Below are positions 34,698 through 44,235 of a stretch of 64,000 bases of DNA, piece by piece; the first letter of the stretch is position 1, and each line of letters starts with the position of its first letter. The stretch is from contig NZ_MSQB01000010.1 in assembly GCF_002149965.1 (NCBI RefSeq), forward strand, positions 124,001 through 188,000. The letters are read 5' to 3'. Under the pieces are notes generated by a model. The model did not search any database. It had not been told where the DNA came from and was given only the letters and a program-made list of their open reading frames with translations. Made by a program: the position numbers and the translations under genes. Source of the stretch: Novosphingobium panipatense (GTDB lineage: Bacteria; Pseudomonadota; Alphaproteobacteria; Sphingomonadales; Sphingomonadaceae).

Positions 34698-35339
34698 ATG
34701 ACCTATGACGTCGCCTACCGCTTTCAGCAGGCGCTCGACCCGAGCGCGCTCACCACAATTCCAGCCACGTTGCACGCGGTGCAGGCCGCGATCACCGACG
34801 CCCGCAATGCGGGTTGCGCTATTGAAAGCGATCCTGCCGTTATCCTGCTGGTGCGGCACTTCCACTCGGTCTGCGCCTCTGCTCCGGATATCGATGCCCT
34901 GCAGGAACAGTGCGAGGCCGCGATCGATCGGTTGCGCCTTGTCCCAGCTCTGCCGACGCTCGCCTATCGTGGGGTGGCGAATGACGAGGCCGCGAAACGG
35001 GCCTTCCATCGAGAGGGGCGGGTGGCGCTCCGCGCCCTCGCGGATGCGCTGGGATTGCCGGACTCGGGATACACCCTCACCGCGAGGCGCGGTACGCTGG
35101 CGCAGTCGGGTGAAATCATTCTCCACGGGGACGAGCTCAGGGTCCGCCTGTCGCTCGATATCGTGTTTCCCGGCGAGGAAGTGACCTACTGCCGGGTCCG
35201 AGGCCGGGATGACCATTGGGGTGATCGCGACCGGCGGGCACCGCTCATCAATCTGCTCGACCCGGCACGGTTTGCCGCAAGATTGCGGCGAGAGCTGACC
35301 TTGACCCCTGCGGCAGAACCCATGGCTCTGGTTGCCTGA
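34698..35339 (+). CDS. Unassigned 213-residue protein with shared leader
   Basis: The start is the ATG at 34698, 7 nt after GGAG. The N-terminal half is helical (YDVAYRFQQALDP, HAVQAAITDARNAG). The C-terminal half is mixed alpha/beta with ARRGTLAQSGEIILHGDELRV and VFPGEEVTYCRVRGRDDHWGDRDRRAPL. No signal peptide or membrane segment is seen. I do not recognise the family. Sharing the leader with parB-like, helicase, Toprim and DUF736 genes suggests it belongs to the same early-expressed group. Confidence 0.6.
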   Translation: MTYDVAYRFQQALDPSALTTIPATLHAVQAAITDARNAGCAIESDPAVILLVRHFHSVCASAPDIDALQEQCEAAIDRLRLVPALPTLAYRGVANDEAAKRAFHREGRVALRALADALGLPDSGYTLTARRGTLAQSGEIILHGDELRVRLSLDIVFPGEEVTYCRVRGRDDHWGDRDRRAPLINLLDPARFAARLRRELTLTPAAEPMALVA

Positions 35340-35416
35340 CTCGCTGACGCACCAAGGCGGCGTCTGGCCAACATCTCCAGGCGCCCCTCGCATCCCATTC
35401 TACCACGGAGGCATGC

Positions 35417-35722
35417 ATGAGCGATCCTGCAGCTCAGCGCATCATCGATCGCATTGATTTTTCCCGGCGTGGCCCGACGGTGCTTGCTTATGGCGTCGGC
35501 GTCGACAGCACGGCTATTCTTGTCGAGCTCGAGGCGCGCGGCTCCTTACCTGATCTCGTCCTGACCGCTGACACCGGCACTGAAAAGCCGGAAACCTACG
35601 AGTATCAGGCGATGATCGCCGCCTGGATGGCCCAGCGAGGGATCCCCTACGAGGTCGTTCGCTATGTGCCCAAACGGTTCAAGCACTGGCCGCCCTATTT
35701 TTCGCTGCTCGAGAAAATATGA
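35417..35722 (+). pseudogene. 5' half of split PP-loop (PAPS-reductase-like) gene
   Basis: The first 100 codons of a PP-loop protein are intact: ATP-binding motif AYGVGVDSTAILVEL near residues 25-39, then LTADTGTEKPETYEY. The frame ends at a TGA created at the left end of the inserted GInt island (junction near 35713). The 3' half resumes at 44236 in the matching frame (GAG AA at the left, GAA AAC at the right). GGAGG lies 6 nt before the ATG. The family includes PAPS reductases and related nucleotidyl-sulfur or deazapurine enzymes. Function is lost here unless the island excises. Confidence 0.85.
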
Positions 35723-35832
35723 AGTGATCCCTCTGGTGTGCGTTTCGCGGCGGCCTGAGACCGGCTGACAGCAAGCGCATTTCGCCGGACGAGGTATCCG
35801 GGTAATCTGGCTACACGCGAAGGGGGTGCCAC

Positions 35833-37125
35833 TTGGAGAGCCGTCTCAGCCTTGCGTCTTTGCCGAAGGATGTGCTCGTTTTTCTGAACGGGCCGGCGGC
35901 ATACGGCCTCAAGAAGGGAGAACCGGCCCTATTTGACGCCCAGACCTTACGCCTGCTCGAGTTCCCGACCTTCTTCATCCGCCGTCACTATGTTGAGAGT
36001 GGGCGTAGAGCGTCACCACATACTTGGCGTGATGCTGCATTCGCTATGGCGAGCTGGATCGAGTTCCTTGCTGATCTCGGCATTCCGGATCTGCACATTG
36101 CTGGCCGCCCGGAACTCGTTGCCTATCGCGAGATGTATGAGACCGGTGTCTCGCCCTTGACCAAGCGTCCATATGCAGCTGGAACCATTGCGAACCGTAT
36201 GTCTGTGATCGCGGCATTCTATGAGCGGTCATTTGAATGGGGGTGGCACAGCGACGCCTCCATACGCCAGCTCTCGACATGGTCACCTTTCCGGCCGCCA
36301 CTGGATCGTTCGGCATTGTCGCATCTCGGTCGAGTTGATCGACCCCGGTACTGGACTGATCTCGCACCGAAGCGGCGCCCCCACAAATCGACGATACGCC
36401 CTTTCATGGCGGCGGAGATTCCCGCATTTCTGCAGGCTCTGGGGCCGCGGGCAACGGAGCAAGTATCTGATCCACGTCCATGTCGTGACAGACTGATTGG
36501 CGATTTCGGCCTGTTTGTTGGCCTTCGTAACGACGAGATCCATCAACTCACCCATTATCAGATTGAAAGCATGCGACCGGATAGAGCGGCACCCGCCGCT
36601 GAGCAGCCTCTGTCCATCATCGGTAAAGGGCGCAAGAGGCGGATGGTGGCCGTTCCGAACTGGCTCGTCCTCGATGCTTTGACGTACATTACGACAGAGC
36701 GCGCTGCTGCTCTTCTTGCCCGAGAAAACTGCGCTGCCGAACCTCCAAATCTTTTCCTGTCTGGGCTGGAAGCCAATGCGCCAGGTCGCCCGATATCTCA
36801 CCGGCGTTTCCAGCAGGTGATCGAGGAGGCATGCCTTCGTACCAACCTGATACTAAAGGAGAACGTCACCGATCCAGGAACGGGCCAGATATTCGTACGC
36901 GAGAGGGCCAGTCACTGTGTCCACGATCTTCGACATACCTATGCTGTGCTCACCTATTGGTTCGAGAAGCGGAACGGTAATCCTGAACCGTGGAAGAAGA
37001 TTCAAGCCCAACTTGGTCACGCGCAGCTGACAACGACGATCAACACCTATCTCTCATTTGTCGAGATATTTGGCCAGCACGGACATTTTTTCGACGCTCG
37101 GCGATTGCTGGGGATCGAACCTTGA
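35833..37125 (+). CDS. Tyrosine recombinase A of the island (GinA-like)
   Basis: The product is 430 residues from TTG 35833 with AGGGGG upstream. All tyrosine recombinase active-site boxes are visible: Arg in FVGLRNDEIHQL near residue 233, HCVHDLRHTYAV near 360, and LGHAQLTTTINTYLSF with the His and the nucleophile Tyr near 395-410. The N-terminal core-binding domain runs over about residues 30-150. It is the first gene of the recombination operon and overlaps the next gene (TTGA arrangement). Confidence 0.85.
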   Translation: MESRLSLASLPKDVLVFLNGPAAYGLKKGEPALFDAQTLRLLEFPTFFIRRHYVESGRRASPHTWRDAAFAMASWIEFLADLGIPDLHIAGRPELVAYREMYETGVSPLTKRPYAAGTIANRMSVIAAFYERSFEWGWHSDASIRQLSTWSPFRPPLDRSALSHLGRVDRPRYWTDLAPKRRPHKSTIRPFMAAEIPAFLQALGPRATEQVSDPRPCRDRLIGDFGLFVGLRNDEIHQLTHYQIESMRPDRAAPAAEQPLSIIGKGRKRRMVAVPNWLVLDALTYITTERAAALLARENCAAEPPNLFLSGLEANAPGRPISHRRFQQVIEEACLRTNLILKENVTDPGTGQIFVRERASHCVHDLRHTYAVLTYWFEKRNGNPEPWKKIQAQLGHAQLTTTINTYLSFVEIFGQHGHFFDARRLLGIEP

Positions 37126-38960
37126 GAAGCCCTCGCACTCCATCGATTGCAGCGTTGTTGCGCAAGCAGGCAGAAGCCCCCGGCAGCCTCGTTCCATTCG
37201 AAGGGCGGCGCAATCTTCCGGCACCTTCATCGGCTAAGACCATCGTCACCTTTCCGCGCGCCGGATTGCCTCCGCTTTCCATTGAACTAGATTTTCTCAA
37301 CAATCATCCCCGATTGATCGAACCCATCACTCACGGGTTCCGCCTTTGGGGTGCTTCACACGCTGATAAAACGAAGATTCATCGAAAGCGCGACTTAGCC
37401 GTGGGGTGGTTCGGATTCCTCCAGCAAACGGGACGGGCCGATCTTACACTGGCTGATTTCGATAAATCCCTGATGCTGACCTTTATCTCATGGCTGAACA
37501 GCGACGAAGCTAGCCGGCACGGGAATCTCCTCCAACCTTCAGTGAGATCCGCTCGTTTCTACGCATTGATCGCAATCGTGGAAGCCTTACGGGATGATCC
37601 GGGCTGGGGTTTGCATGCGCAAGGGGTGATCGCCGACGTGCCGAGAAACCTGTGGGTCGGTCGAACGCGCAAGACCAGCCCGAGGCCCCGGCTTTCCAAG
37701 GATCATCTCGCTCGGATCATTTCGGCTGCCGAAGGGGAGGTATTTGCGATTGCAGGGCGGCTGCAGCGAGGAGAACATCTCCTCGCCAAGGGAAGAGAAG
37801 CTCTTTGTCTCGGCGGCTCATACCGGAAAGACCAGGGCCTGTGCCTCGCCGCATTGGAGTGCATGTACCCGGGAGTTATACCGAACTTTCAAGTTATCCG
37901 TCGACATGACACAGCTATTGGGAACGCTGCTCGGATTCTTGGCCGCGAAGAGACCGCAGGCTATTTCTACGCCAGCGGCCGCGACCTCGTTCCTTTCGTT
38001 CTGCTCCTGTCTGTCGCGACCGCGTTCAACAGCGACACGATCTTAAGCCTCGAATGGTCCAATATTGCATTCGGGAATCGGTTTGGGCAGCAGTTCGTTC
38101 GGATTGTCGGGAGCAAACCCAGGGCTGCCACTGATCCGGTCGCAACATTGGATGCGACTGCCGGAGACGGTACTAATGCCGCCCAGCTTTTCGACCTCCT
38201 GAGACGTCTGACCGAACGTCTGCGTCCACACATTACTGACCCACGCGATGAGGATCATGTCTTTCTGTTCGTACCAGAGCGCGGCGACAAGCGCGTAACC
38301 TCCTTCGGTCGCGACGACCGCGATACCCAGGATTCAAAATGGCGCCTCGCCTTGCGCAGTTTTATCAAGGACCATGGGTTGGAACCGTTCTATCTGGCCC
38401 AAATTCGCCCGACCATTCTCGATGAGATACAGGTGACAACCGGTGATATCCTCGCTGCACGCGCGGTTGGTCAACAGCAAGATCCGCAGACCCTCTGGCG
38501 CCACTATACCTCTAACGGTACAATCCAGCGGTATAATGAGCGACTTGGAGAAGTTTTCCTTGCACGTGAACGATGGCGTGAGACTCATGGTGTTATCGAC
38601 CCGCGCTCAAGATTGCTTGCACCCGCGATGGATCGCGGCGCGGCAACGCCCGGCTTCATCTGCCTTGACCCTATGGACAGCCCACTGCCTGGGCAGCGCC
38701 GTGGGCGATTGTGTAATGCTTATGGCCATTGCCCCAGCTGCCCATTAGCTGCGGCAGAAATTGGGAAGGCTGCCAATGTGGCGCTGTACCAGGGGCTGCG
38801 TCAGGCGATATATGCGGCCCAGCCAAGTGTTGGACCAAAGGCCTGGGTCGCCCGTTGGGCGCCGATCCTCCTAGATGTCGACGCTCTGCTGCAATTTGTC
38901 GACCCTGTGATCGCCGCGACAGCCTCGCGGCTGAACGTCAAGCTACCCACCGTCGGATGA
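37122..38960 (+). CDS. Tyrosine recombinase B of the island (GinB-like)
   Basis: The product is about 612 residues from TTG 37122, which overlaps the ginA stop. The C-terminal recombinase fold is clear but degenerate. The Arg-I position reads FNSDTIL instead of LR..E. Box II reads AQIRPTILDE (Arg kept, first His absent). The Tyr appears in LWRHYTS. It may be a structural or specificity subunit rather than a full catalyst. A C-terminal Cys-rich stretch (CNAYGHCPSCPLAAAE) resembles a zinc knuckle, a feature seen in other trio recombinases. Confidence 0.8.
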   Translation: MRSPRTPSIAALLRKQAEAPGSLVPFEGRRNLPAPSSAKTIVTFPRAGLPPLSIELDFLNNHPRLIEPITHGFRLWGASHADKTKIHRKRDLAVGWFGFLQQTGRADLTLADFDKSLMLTFISWLNSDEASRHGNLLQPSVRSARFYALIAIVEALRDDPGWGLHAQGVIADVPRNLWVGRTRKTSPRPRLSKDHLARIISAAEGEVFAIAGRLQRGEHLLAKGREALCLGGSYRKDQGLCLAALECMYPGVIPNFQVIRRHDTAIGNAARILGREETAGYFYASGRDLVPFVLLLSVATAFNSDTILSLEWSNIAFGNRFGQQFVRIVGSKPRAATDPVATLDATAGDGTNAAQLFDLLRRLTERLRPHITDPRDEDHVFLFVPERGDKRVTSFGRDDRDTQDSKWRLALRSFIKDHGLEPFYLAQIRPTILDEIQVTTGDILAARAVGQQQDPQTLWRHYTSNGTIQRYNERLGEVFLARERWRETHGVIDPRSRLLAPAMDRGAATPGFICLDPMDSPLPGQRRGRLCNAYGHCPSCPLAAAEIGKAANVALYQGLRQAIYAAQPSVGPKAWVARWAPILLDVDALLQFVDPVIAATASRLNVKLPTVG

Positions 38961-41104
38961 CGGCCTTCGCGACCCTGTCGAGCAACTCCAGGCTCCACCT
39001 GCGCCATGATGCAGATCTTCGCGATGCGCCAGTATCCCCGTCGAGCAAATGGGGTGATGCTCGCTGGTTCTTCGACAATCCGGTGCCTGGCGCCCCTTCG
39101 TCGGCAAGCATGCTCTCTTGGGATCTGATCCTCCCTGATGGTCGCAATCTGCTGGACGAACATCATAACAACCTGCTCGACTGGCTGCGTCGTCTCGCAT
39201 GGTCGCTCTTTGCTTCGCCCGGTAACAATGCTCAACCTCTCTCACCGGGTTCTGCGTCGACCACCTCAACCGGGCTACGTTACTTGGCATCCTGGTTGGT
39301 TCAAAACAGCTATGACAAACCGGATCAGCTCGATCCTGCAGCGCTCGCATCATATCGTGACGACCTCGCTTACTCCCTTGCCGAAGACTCCGACGGCGAT
39401 GACCTAAGTCAAGCCCAGGCTAACCTTCGTCTTCGGCCCATAATCGCATTGTGGCAGCAGCGTGGGGAACTTTCCGCGGCAGGCATCGCTCCGATGCCGC
39501 AGATTCCATGGGGAGGGCGAGGCGCCATCGAGATGGCTAGGGAGGTTACTGCGAGGGCGGACGGATACACGATGCCGCTGCCTGACGAGATTGCCATTCC
39601 TGTTCTCAACAGGGCCGCTGATTTCCTGGGCCAACCCACAGATGACGTCCTGAGACTGCAGGCTCAATGCGATGCCATCAATGATCGCGAACCGACCGAT
39701 CATCACACCGGTCCCGGAACGTCCGAGGTGTATAAAAAGGAACTTCGAGGCGAAGCCTTGAAGGCCTTCATATTCAGCAGGAATCCCCAAACAGGAGAGC
39801 CTTGGCACGATCGATTGGAGATCATCACGAACGAACGCGGAGAACTCATCTACCCGGCACAACGCTTCAGGCAATTGCTCTTGGCCGTACGCAATGCGGC
39901 AGCGATCACCATTCAAGCAGGCACCGGCATGCGGATATCTGAGATTTGTGGGCTTCCTGCTGGAATGGATGACCAATCTGGCTTGCCGCGTTGCGTGCGC
40001 GTCGTACCCAGCTTCACTGGGTTGAACGAGATTTTCCTGATCCGGACTGTTATCTCGAAGATGGAGGACACCCCTAGAGAAGTCGACTGGCTTGCTGGAA
40101 TGCGACCGAAGGGGGCGTCCGATTTGCCGCTGCCGGTCCGGGCAATCATCATTTTGGATCAGTTACTTGCACGCTACCGGCAGATGCTTCGGTCCGATCG
40201 CCTCCTGGTACAATTCACGAACCTCAGAGGGTTGCCGGTCAGGTCGGCATCTGTAGCCCAAATTCGATCCATGTCCCTTCTGAAAGGTATGCGTGATTTT
40301 GTCGAAGAGTGGGTAGATTTCACTTCACTCCCCAACCAATCGGAGCATCCGGCCGAAGATAATGACCTTGTCCCGTACAAGAACACCAACGGCCGCTGCA
40401 TTCGCAGCCACCAATTCAGAAAATTCTATGCAAACTTCGCCCTGAGTGTTGATCCTCGCCTCCTTCCGGCAGTGCAAATGCATTTTCACCATATCAGCCA
40501 GGCGATGACCGAAGGGCATTACTGGGGCACCAATCTTCTGCAGATTGAGCCGCTGTCCACGACGCAGCGCCAACATACCGCGCTTCTCCTGTACGAACTT
40601 GCCACCGGCAAAACGCTGGTATCCGGGCGCATGGGCGACCAACTTCAGGCCTCGATTGAAGAATTGCGCACCAAAATAGGCGTCCGAGGCGGAGGCGAAG
40701 GGTGGCGCAATGCAATCTCTCTCGTGTTCGAATATGATATCAGGCTGTGGTTCGCACCCCATGGCAAATGCCTCCCCCTTGTTCCGCAGGCGATGAGATG
40801 CCACCAACTCGCCGGCACATCTTCCTGGCTGAATAAAGAGCCGAACTATGAGACACGGGAGCCCGGCGTGTGCGCCGGCTGCCCATCCTTCGTAATAGAT
40901 TCAAAACACCGTACTTTCTGGGAGGATCGCTTCCTCGCCAACATGACGGCTTTCCGAGCCGCGGTACGCGCAGGTAACGGCGACACGTTCCGGGTCATCG
41001 GCGATCGAGCTGCCCAAGCCCGTGCGCTACTTGTTGCGATTGGCGCTGACATCGGTGCGCTGGAAGCACGCGTCGATATGGAGGCGGTGGATGGCAGAGA
41101 ATAG
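38957..41104 (+). CDS. Tyrosine recombinase C of the island (GinC-like)
   Basis: The product is 715 residues from ATG 38957, which overlaps ginB by 4 nt (ATGA). Catalytic features are GTGMRISEICGL (Arg I), RSHQFRKFYANF (H-x-x-R) and MHFHHISQAMTEGHYW (late His and Tyr). A C-terminal Cys-containing segment PGVCAGCPSFVID again resembles a zinc knuckle. Together with A and B it is expected to form the integration complex. Confidence 0.83.
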   Translation: MTAFATLSSNSRLHLRHDADLRDAPVSPSSKWGDARWFFDNPVPGAPSSASMLSWDLILPDGRNLLDEHHNNLLDWLRRLAWSLFASPGNNAQPLSPGSASTTSTGLRYLASWLVQNSYDKPDQLDPAALASYRDDLAYSLAEDSDGDDLSQAQANLRLRPIIALWQQRGELSAAGIAPMPQIPWGGRGAIEMAREVTARADGYTMPLPDEIAIPVLNRAADFLGQPTDDVLRLQAQCDAINDREPTDHHTGPGTSEVYKKELRGEALKAFIFSRNPQTGEPWHDRLEIITNERGELIYPAQRFRQLLLAVRNAAAITIQAGTGMRISEICGLPAGMDDQSGLPRCVRVVPSFTGLNEIFLIRTVISKMEDTPREVDWLAGMRPKGASDLPLPVRAIIILDQLLARYRQMLRSDRLLVQFTNLRGLPVRSASVAQIRSMSLLKGMRDFVEEWVDFTSLPNQSEHPAEDNDLVPYKNTNGRCIRSHQFRKFYANFALSVDPRLLPAVQMHFHHISQAMTEGHYWGTNLLQIEPLSTTQRQHTALLLYELATGKTLVSGRMGDQLQASIEELRTKIGVRGGGEGWRNAISLVFEYDIRLWFAPHGKCLPLVPQAMRCHQLAGTSSWLNKEPNYETREPGVCAGCPSFVIDSKHRTFWEDRFLANMTAFRAAVRAGNGDTFRVIGDRAAQARALLVAIGADIGALEARVDMEAVDGRE

Positions 41105-41552
41105 GAGACGAGCAGAGATCGAAACCGATTTCTTGATGGCAATCGAACGCTTGGTGAGCGGCAGACCGACCCATCCGGCGCTTAAGAAAAGGAAAGAGGA
41201 GACTGGCAGGCTTGCGATCAACATTTCGAATGTGGCGCTCGAGGCTGGCCGGTCTCGGACATTGATCGCAACGAGAGATACCACCTATCCAACCGTCAAG
41301 CACCGCCTGATGGAGCTGGCAAAACCTCATGCTTCGCGTGGGACAGCAACTACCATCATCGATTTACGAGCCGAACTTTCCGAGACCCGGAAGCAACTCA
41401 AGATGGCGTTGGCCGAAGCTGCCGGGCACTTTCATGCTCGCGTGAATGCCGAGCGCGACGCGGCGCGTTGGCGCCAAGCTTATGAACGGCTTTCTTCGAA
41501 AAGGGGCAGTGACGCAAATATCGTTATGTTGAAATCACCGCCGGCACAGTGA
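41091..41552 (+). CDS. Small recombination accessory protein (GinD/TnpC-like)
   Basis: The product is 153 residues from ATG 41091 with GGAGG upstream, overlapping ginC by 14 nt. It has a basic N-terminus (ENRRRAEIE), a possible HTH-like middle (INISNVALEAGRSRTLIATR) and a coiled-coil C-terminus (LRAELSETRKQLKMALAEAA). A fourth small coiled-coil protein is a defining part of GInt islands and of Tn554 (TnpC). Confidence 0.75.
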   Translation: MAENRRRAEIETDFLMAIERLVSGRPTHPALKKRKEETGRLAINISNVALEAGRSRTLIATRDTTYPTVKHRLMELAKPHASRGTATTIIDLRAELSETRKQLKMALAEAAGHFHARVNAERDAARWRQAYERLSSKRGSDANIVMLKSPPAQ

Positions 41553-41671
41553 CCGTTGCGATCTGTAGTGGTGACATCCGGCTCGGTGGCAACAAGCCGA
41601 AAATCTTGCCTTTAAAAAGATAGGCGCCTCTATTGATAGGCCATATTCACTGCTGGGATCAAAGTTGGGGC

Positions 41672-44020
41672 ATGCGCAGATCATTTTACGTCTCACTGGC
41701 CTTTATGGCCATCACTTTGGTCTCCGGAACGGCAAATGCGGCCCCCCTGACGATAGACGATGTCCTTCGCACGGTAGCTATGGAGCAGGTCGCCGCCTCT
41801 CCCGATGGAGAGGACCTTGCTGTCGTTGTGCAACGGCCAGCCGGAGAGGGGGAAGTGGCCGGTCGCACCTTTTATGAAGTGGATCCGTCCCGCGCCGATG
41901 TCTGGCTTGTTCGGCGAGATGGGTCTGACCGTCGGAACCTCACTGATGGGCATGCGGCAGCGGCAGGAAACTGGTGCGCGCAGTGGAGTCCAGACAGTAA
42001 AAGGATCGCCTTTCTATCGACCCGCCCCGAAGGAGCCGAGCCACATGGCGGGGATGCCGTTCGCCTATACATGTGGACCCGCGCTACAGACGGGATCCGG
42101 CGCATTTCGCAGCAGCCCATGATGACCATGACGCGTTACGGCTCTCCGCTTAATGCGCTGGACTTGCGTGGAGGAGCAGACGCGAAGCGCCAGTCGCTGG
42201 GATGTACACCCTCGGAGGGGGCAGGCGAACGCGCACCATTTCTCTGGCTCGACGAACACAGGTTGCTCGTCCTGCAGATGCCCGCCGGGCAGAATTCTTC
42301 ACTGCTCACCCAGAACACGCGCGCACTGGAATTTGCCGGTGAGGTCGCCCAAACGCTGCGGGATGGAACGACAAGCACCGTCGACGTCGCCGACAGCGGC
42401 AGAGAAAATCTCTCTGGCACACGAGAACAGTATCAGGTGGAAATCTCGCTGATTGATGCAGCGAGTGGCGAACGGCAGCTTCTGGCTAGCGTCCCAGCCT
42501 TTCCTTTTCGCGGAATGCTCTCCCTAGTGGTGTCCCCGGACCGCAAAACAGCGGCTGTCCTGGCCCCTGCTGGCGTGATCCCGCCGCAGGAAGTCGGGCC
42601 GAAACCTCTTAACAACGATGAAACCGCATCGGATAAGCGGCTCATCCTCATCGACCTTACCGCCAAGTCTCCCCCGCGCCGGGTCACGGTGCCGGAAGAG
42701 GCACGCTATCCACTGGACCTGCTTGACTGGTCTCCTGACAGTACCGCATTGCTTTTGCGCGCGCGGGCGTCCGGCAGTACCCGCGACGTGCGTGTGTTTC
42801 GTCTCGATGCAAGTTCCGGGAAAGTCTCTTCCGTCGCCCCAAACTTTGTCGATCGGACTTGGGACGCCGGTCCGGTTGACCACGAGCTCTCTGCCCGATG
42901 GCTCAAAAACAGCTCCCTGCTCATACGCGGCCGGCAGATTTCAGCCAGCGAGGGAACCGAAACTTGGTGGTATCTGTCGGAAAGGAGCAAACCGCGTCCA
43001 GCCTCTCCCCCGACCAAGTCGAAGCGTCTTGATTTACCCTCAGGCGCACAGCTTCTCGCTCAGGACAGGTACGGTTCGATATGGCGGGAACTGACTGATC
43101 GGGGGGTGGTGCTACAAGGAAGGCCGGCCGGCACCGATCGGACGCTGGAGCTTTTCCGGGTCAACCACCATCTGGCCTCCATCGACTGGGGGGCAATTTC
43201 CACGATCGATTATGTCAGTGAAGGCGGAGCACCGCTGAAGGCCCTGGTGATCCATCCGCCCGGACACCGTCGAGGGCAAAGCCACCCAGTCTTGGTCTGG
43301 GTTTATCCGGGCACCATGATCCGGGGCAAGCAAGACTATTGGGATGACCGCCTTCTGCCCGGAATCTACAACCTTCAACTTTATGCAGCGAAAGGATATA
43401 CGGTCCTCGTCCCATCCATGCCGCGCGCACAGGAGCTATCCGGTGGCCCCTACCTCCATATGAAAGAAGGGGTGCTGCCGGCTGTGGACAAACTCATCGA
43501 ACTGGAAGGGAGCGACCCGAGACGTGTCGGGCTCTTTGGGCAGAGTTTCGGCGGCTACGCTACCTACTCCCTTGTTACGCAAACCGGCCGCTTCGCGGCA
43601 GCCGCCGCTATCGATGGGATCGCGGACATGCACACGACGTACGGAGCGTTTGATCGCAGCGGCGACGGTTGGCCAGGCATTGCTCAGGACAAGGGAGTTA
43701 ATCCCACGATCGTGACGACTGCCATGCGCATGCCAGCACAGGCCTATCGTGATCCAGGGATTTACGCGGCCAATTCGCCCATCATGTACACTTCAACGAT
43801 CCATACCCCGCTGCTCATGGCGCACGGCACATTCGACATACGGGGAAGCGTTGCCGAAGCCGAGGAGATGTTTACATTGCTTGATCAGCAAGGAAAGCCG
43901 GCGCGCCTGCTGCGCTATCACGGAGAGAACCATTCTATTGCGCTTTCCCCTGCAAATGTACGCAATCTCTACGATGAGCTAATCGCCTGGTTTGATCTTT
44001 ATTTGAAAAAGCAGCAATGA
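41672..44020 (+). CDS. S9-family serine peptidase, secreted (island cargo)
   Basis: The 782-residue protein starts at the ATG at 41672 with a signal peptide ending SGTANAA near residue 24. An N-terminal beta-propeller (WSPDSKRIAFLSTRP type repeats) is followed by an alpha/beta-hydrolase domain. The catalytic triad is Ser in GQSFGGYA, Asp in HGTFDIRG and His in HGENHSI. It belongs to the prolyl-oligopeptidase/DPP-IV-like group. Secreted S9 peptidases of this group in sphingomonads include lasso-peptide isopeptidases, so a peptide-degrading role is possible but unproven. It is the only obvious cargo. Confidence 0.87.
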   Translation: MRRSFYVSLAFMAITLVSGTANAAPLTIDDVLRTVAMEQVAASPDGEDLAVVVQRPAGEGEVAGRTFYEVDPSRADVWLVRRDGSDRRNLTDGHAAAAGNWCAQWSPDSKRIAFLSTRPEGAEPHGGDAVRLYMWTRATDGIRRISQQPMMTMTRYGSPLNALDLRGGADAKRQSLGCTPSEGAGERAPFLWLDEHRLLVLQMPAGQNSSLLTQNTRALEFAGEVAQTLRDGTTSTVDVADSGRENLSGTREQYQVEISLIDAASGERQLLASVPAFPFRGMLSLVVSPDRKTAAVLAPAGVIPPQEVGPKPLNNDETASDKRLILIDLTAKSPPRRVTVPEEARYPLDLLDWSPDSTALLLRARASGSTRDVRVFRLDASSGKVSSVAPNFVDRTWDAGPVDHELSARWLKNSSLLIRGRQISASEGTETWWYLSERSKPRPASPPTKSKRLDLPSGAQLLAQDRYGSIWRELTDRGVVLQGRPAGTDRTLELFRVNHHLASIDWGAISTIDYVSEGGAPLKALVIHPPGHRRGQSHPVLVWVYPGTMIRGKQDYWDDRLLPGIYNLQLYAAKGYTVLVPSMPRAQELSGGPYLHMKEGVLPAVDKLIELEGSDPRRVGLFGQSFGGYATYSLVTQTGRFAAAAAIDGIADMHTTYGAFDRSGDGWPGIAQDKGVNPTIVTTAMRMPAQAYRDPGIYAANSPIMYTSTIHTPLLMAHGTFDIRGSVAEAEEMFTLLDQQGKPARLLRYHGENHSIALSPANVRNLYDELIAWFDLYLKKQQ

Positions 44021-44087
44021 CATCAGATGCGGGTATCCCTTCAATGATCTGCACAGATCAATGGTCAGCATGCCGCCTTTAGCGGTT

Positions 44088-44139
44088 ACGATCGGTAGAG
44101 TTGCAAAGTGCAGTAGCGCTTTGCAACTCTACCGATCGT
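44088..44139. repeat. 21-bp perfect inverted repeat at island end
   Basis: Arms 44088-44108 and 44119-44139 (beginning ACGATCGGTAGAG) are perfectly complementary across a 10-nt spacer. They lie 68 nt after the peptidase stop and about 90 nt before the right island border. There is no T-run. It may stop transcription, or be a recombinase-binding or replication structure of the island. Confidence 0.75.
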
Positions 44140-44235
44140 TCAGATTGTTCATGAACACCGCGGGCAGGTAAATTGAGAATAAGCCCCTGATATCCACGGC
44201 AGCAAACGCCATCATAGACAACTTGACTTCATATT

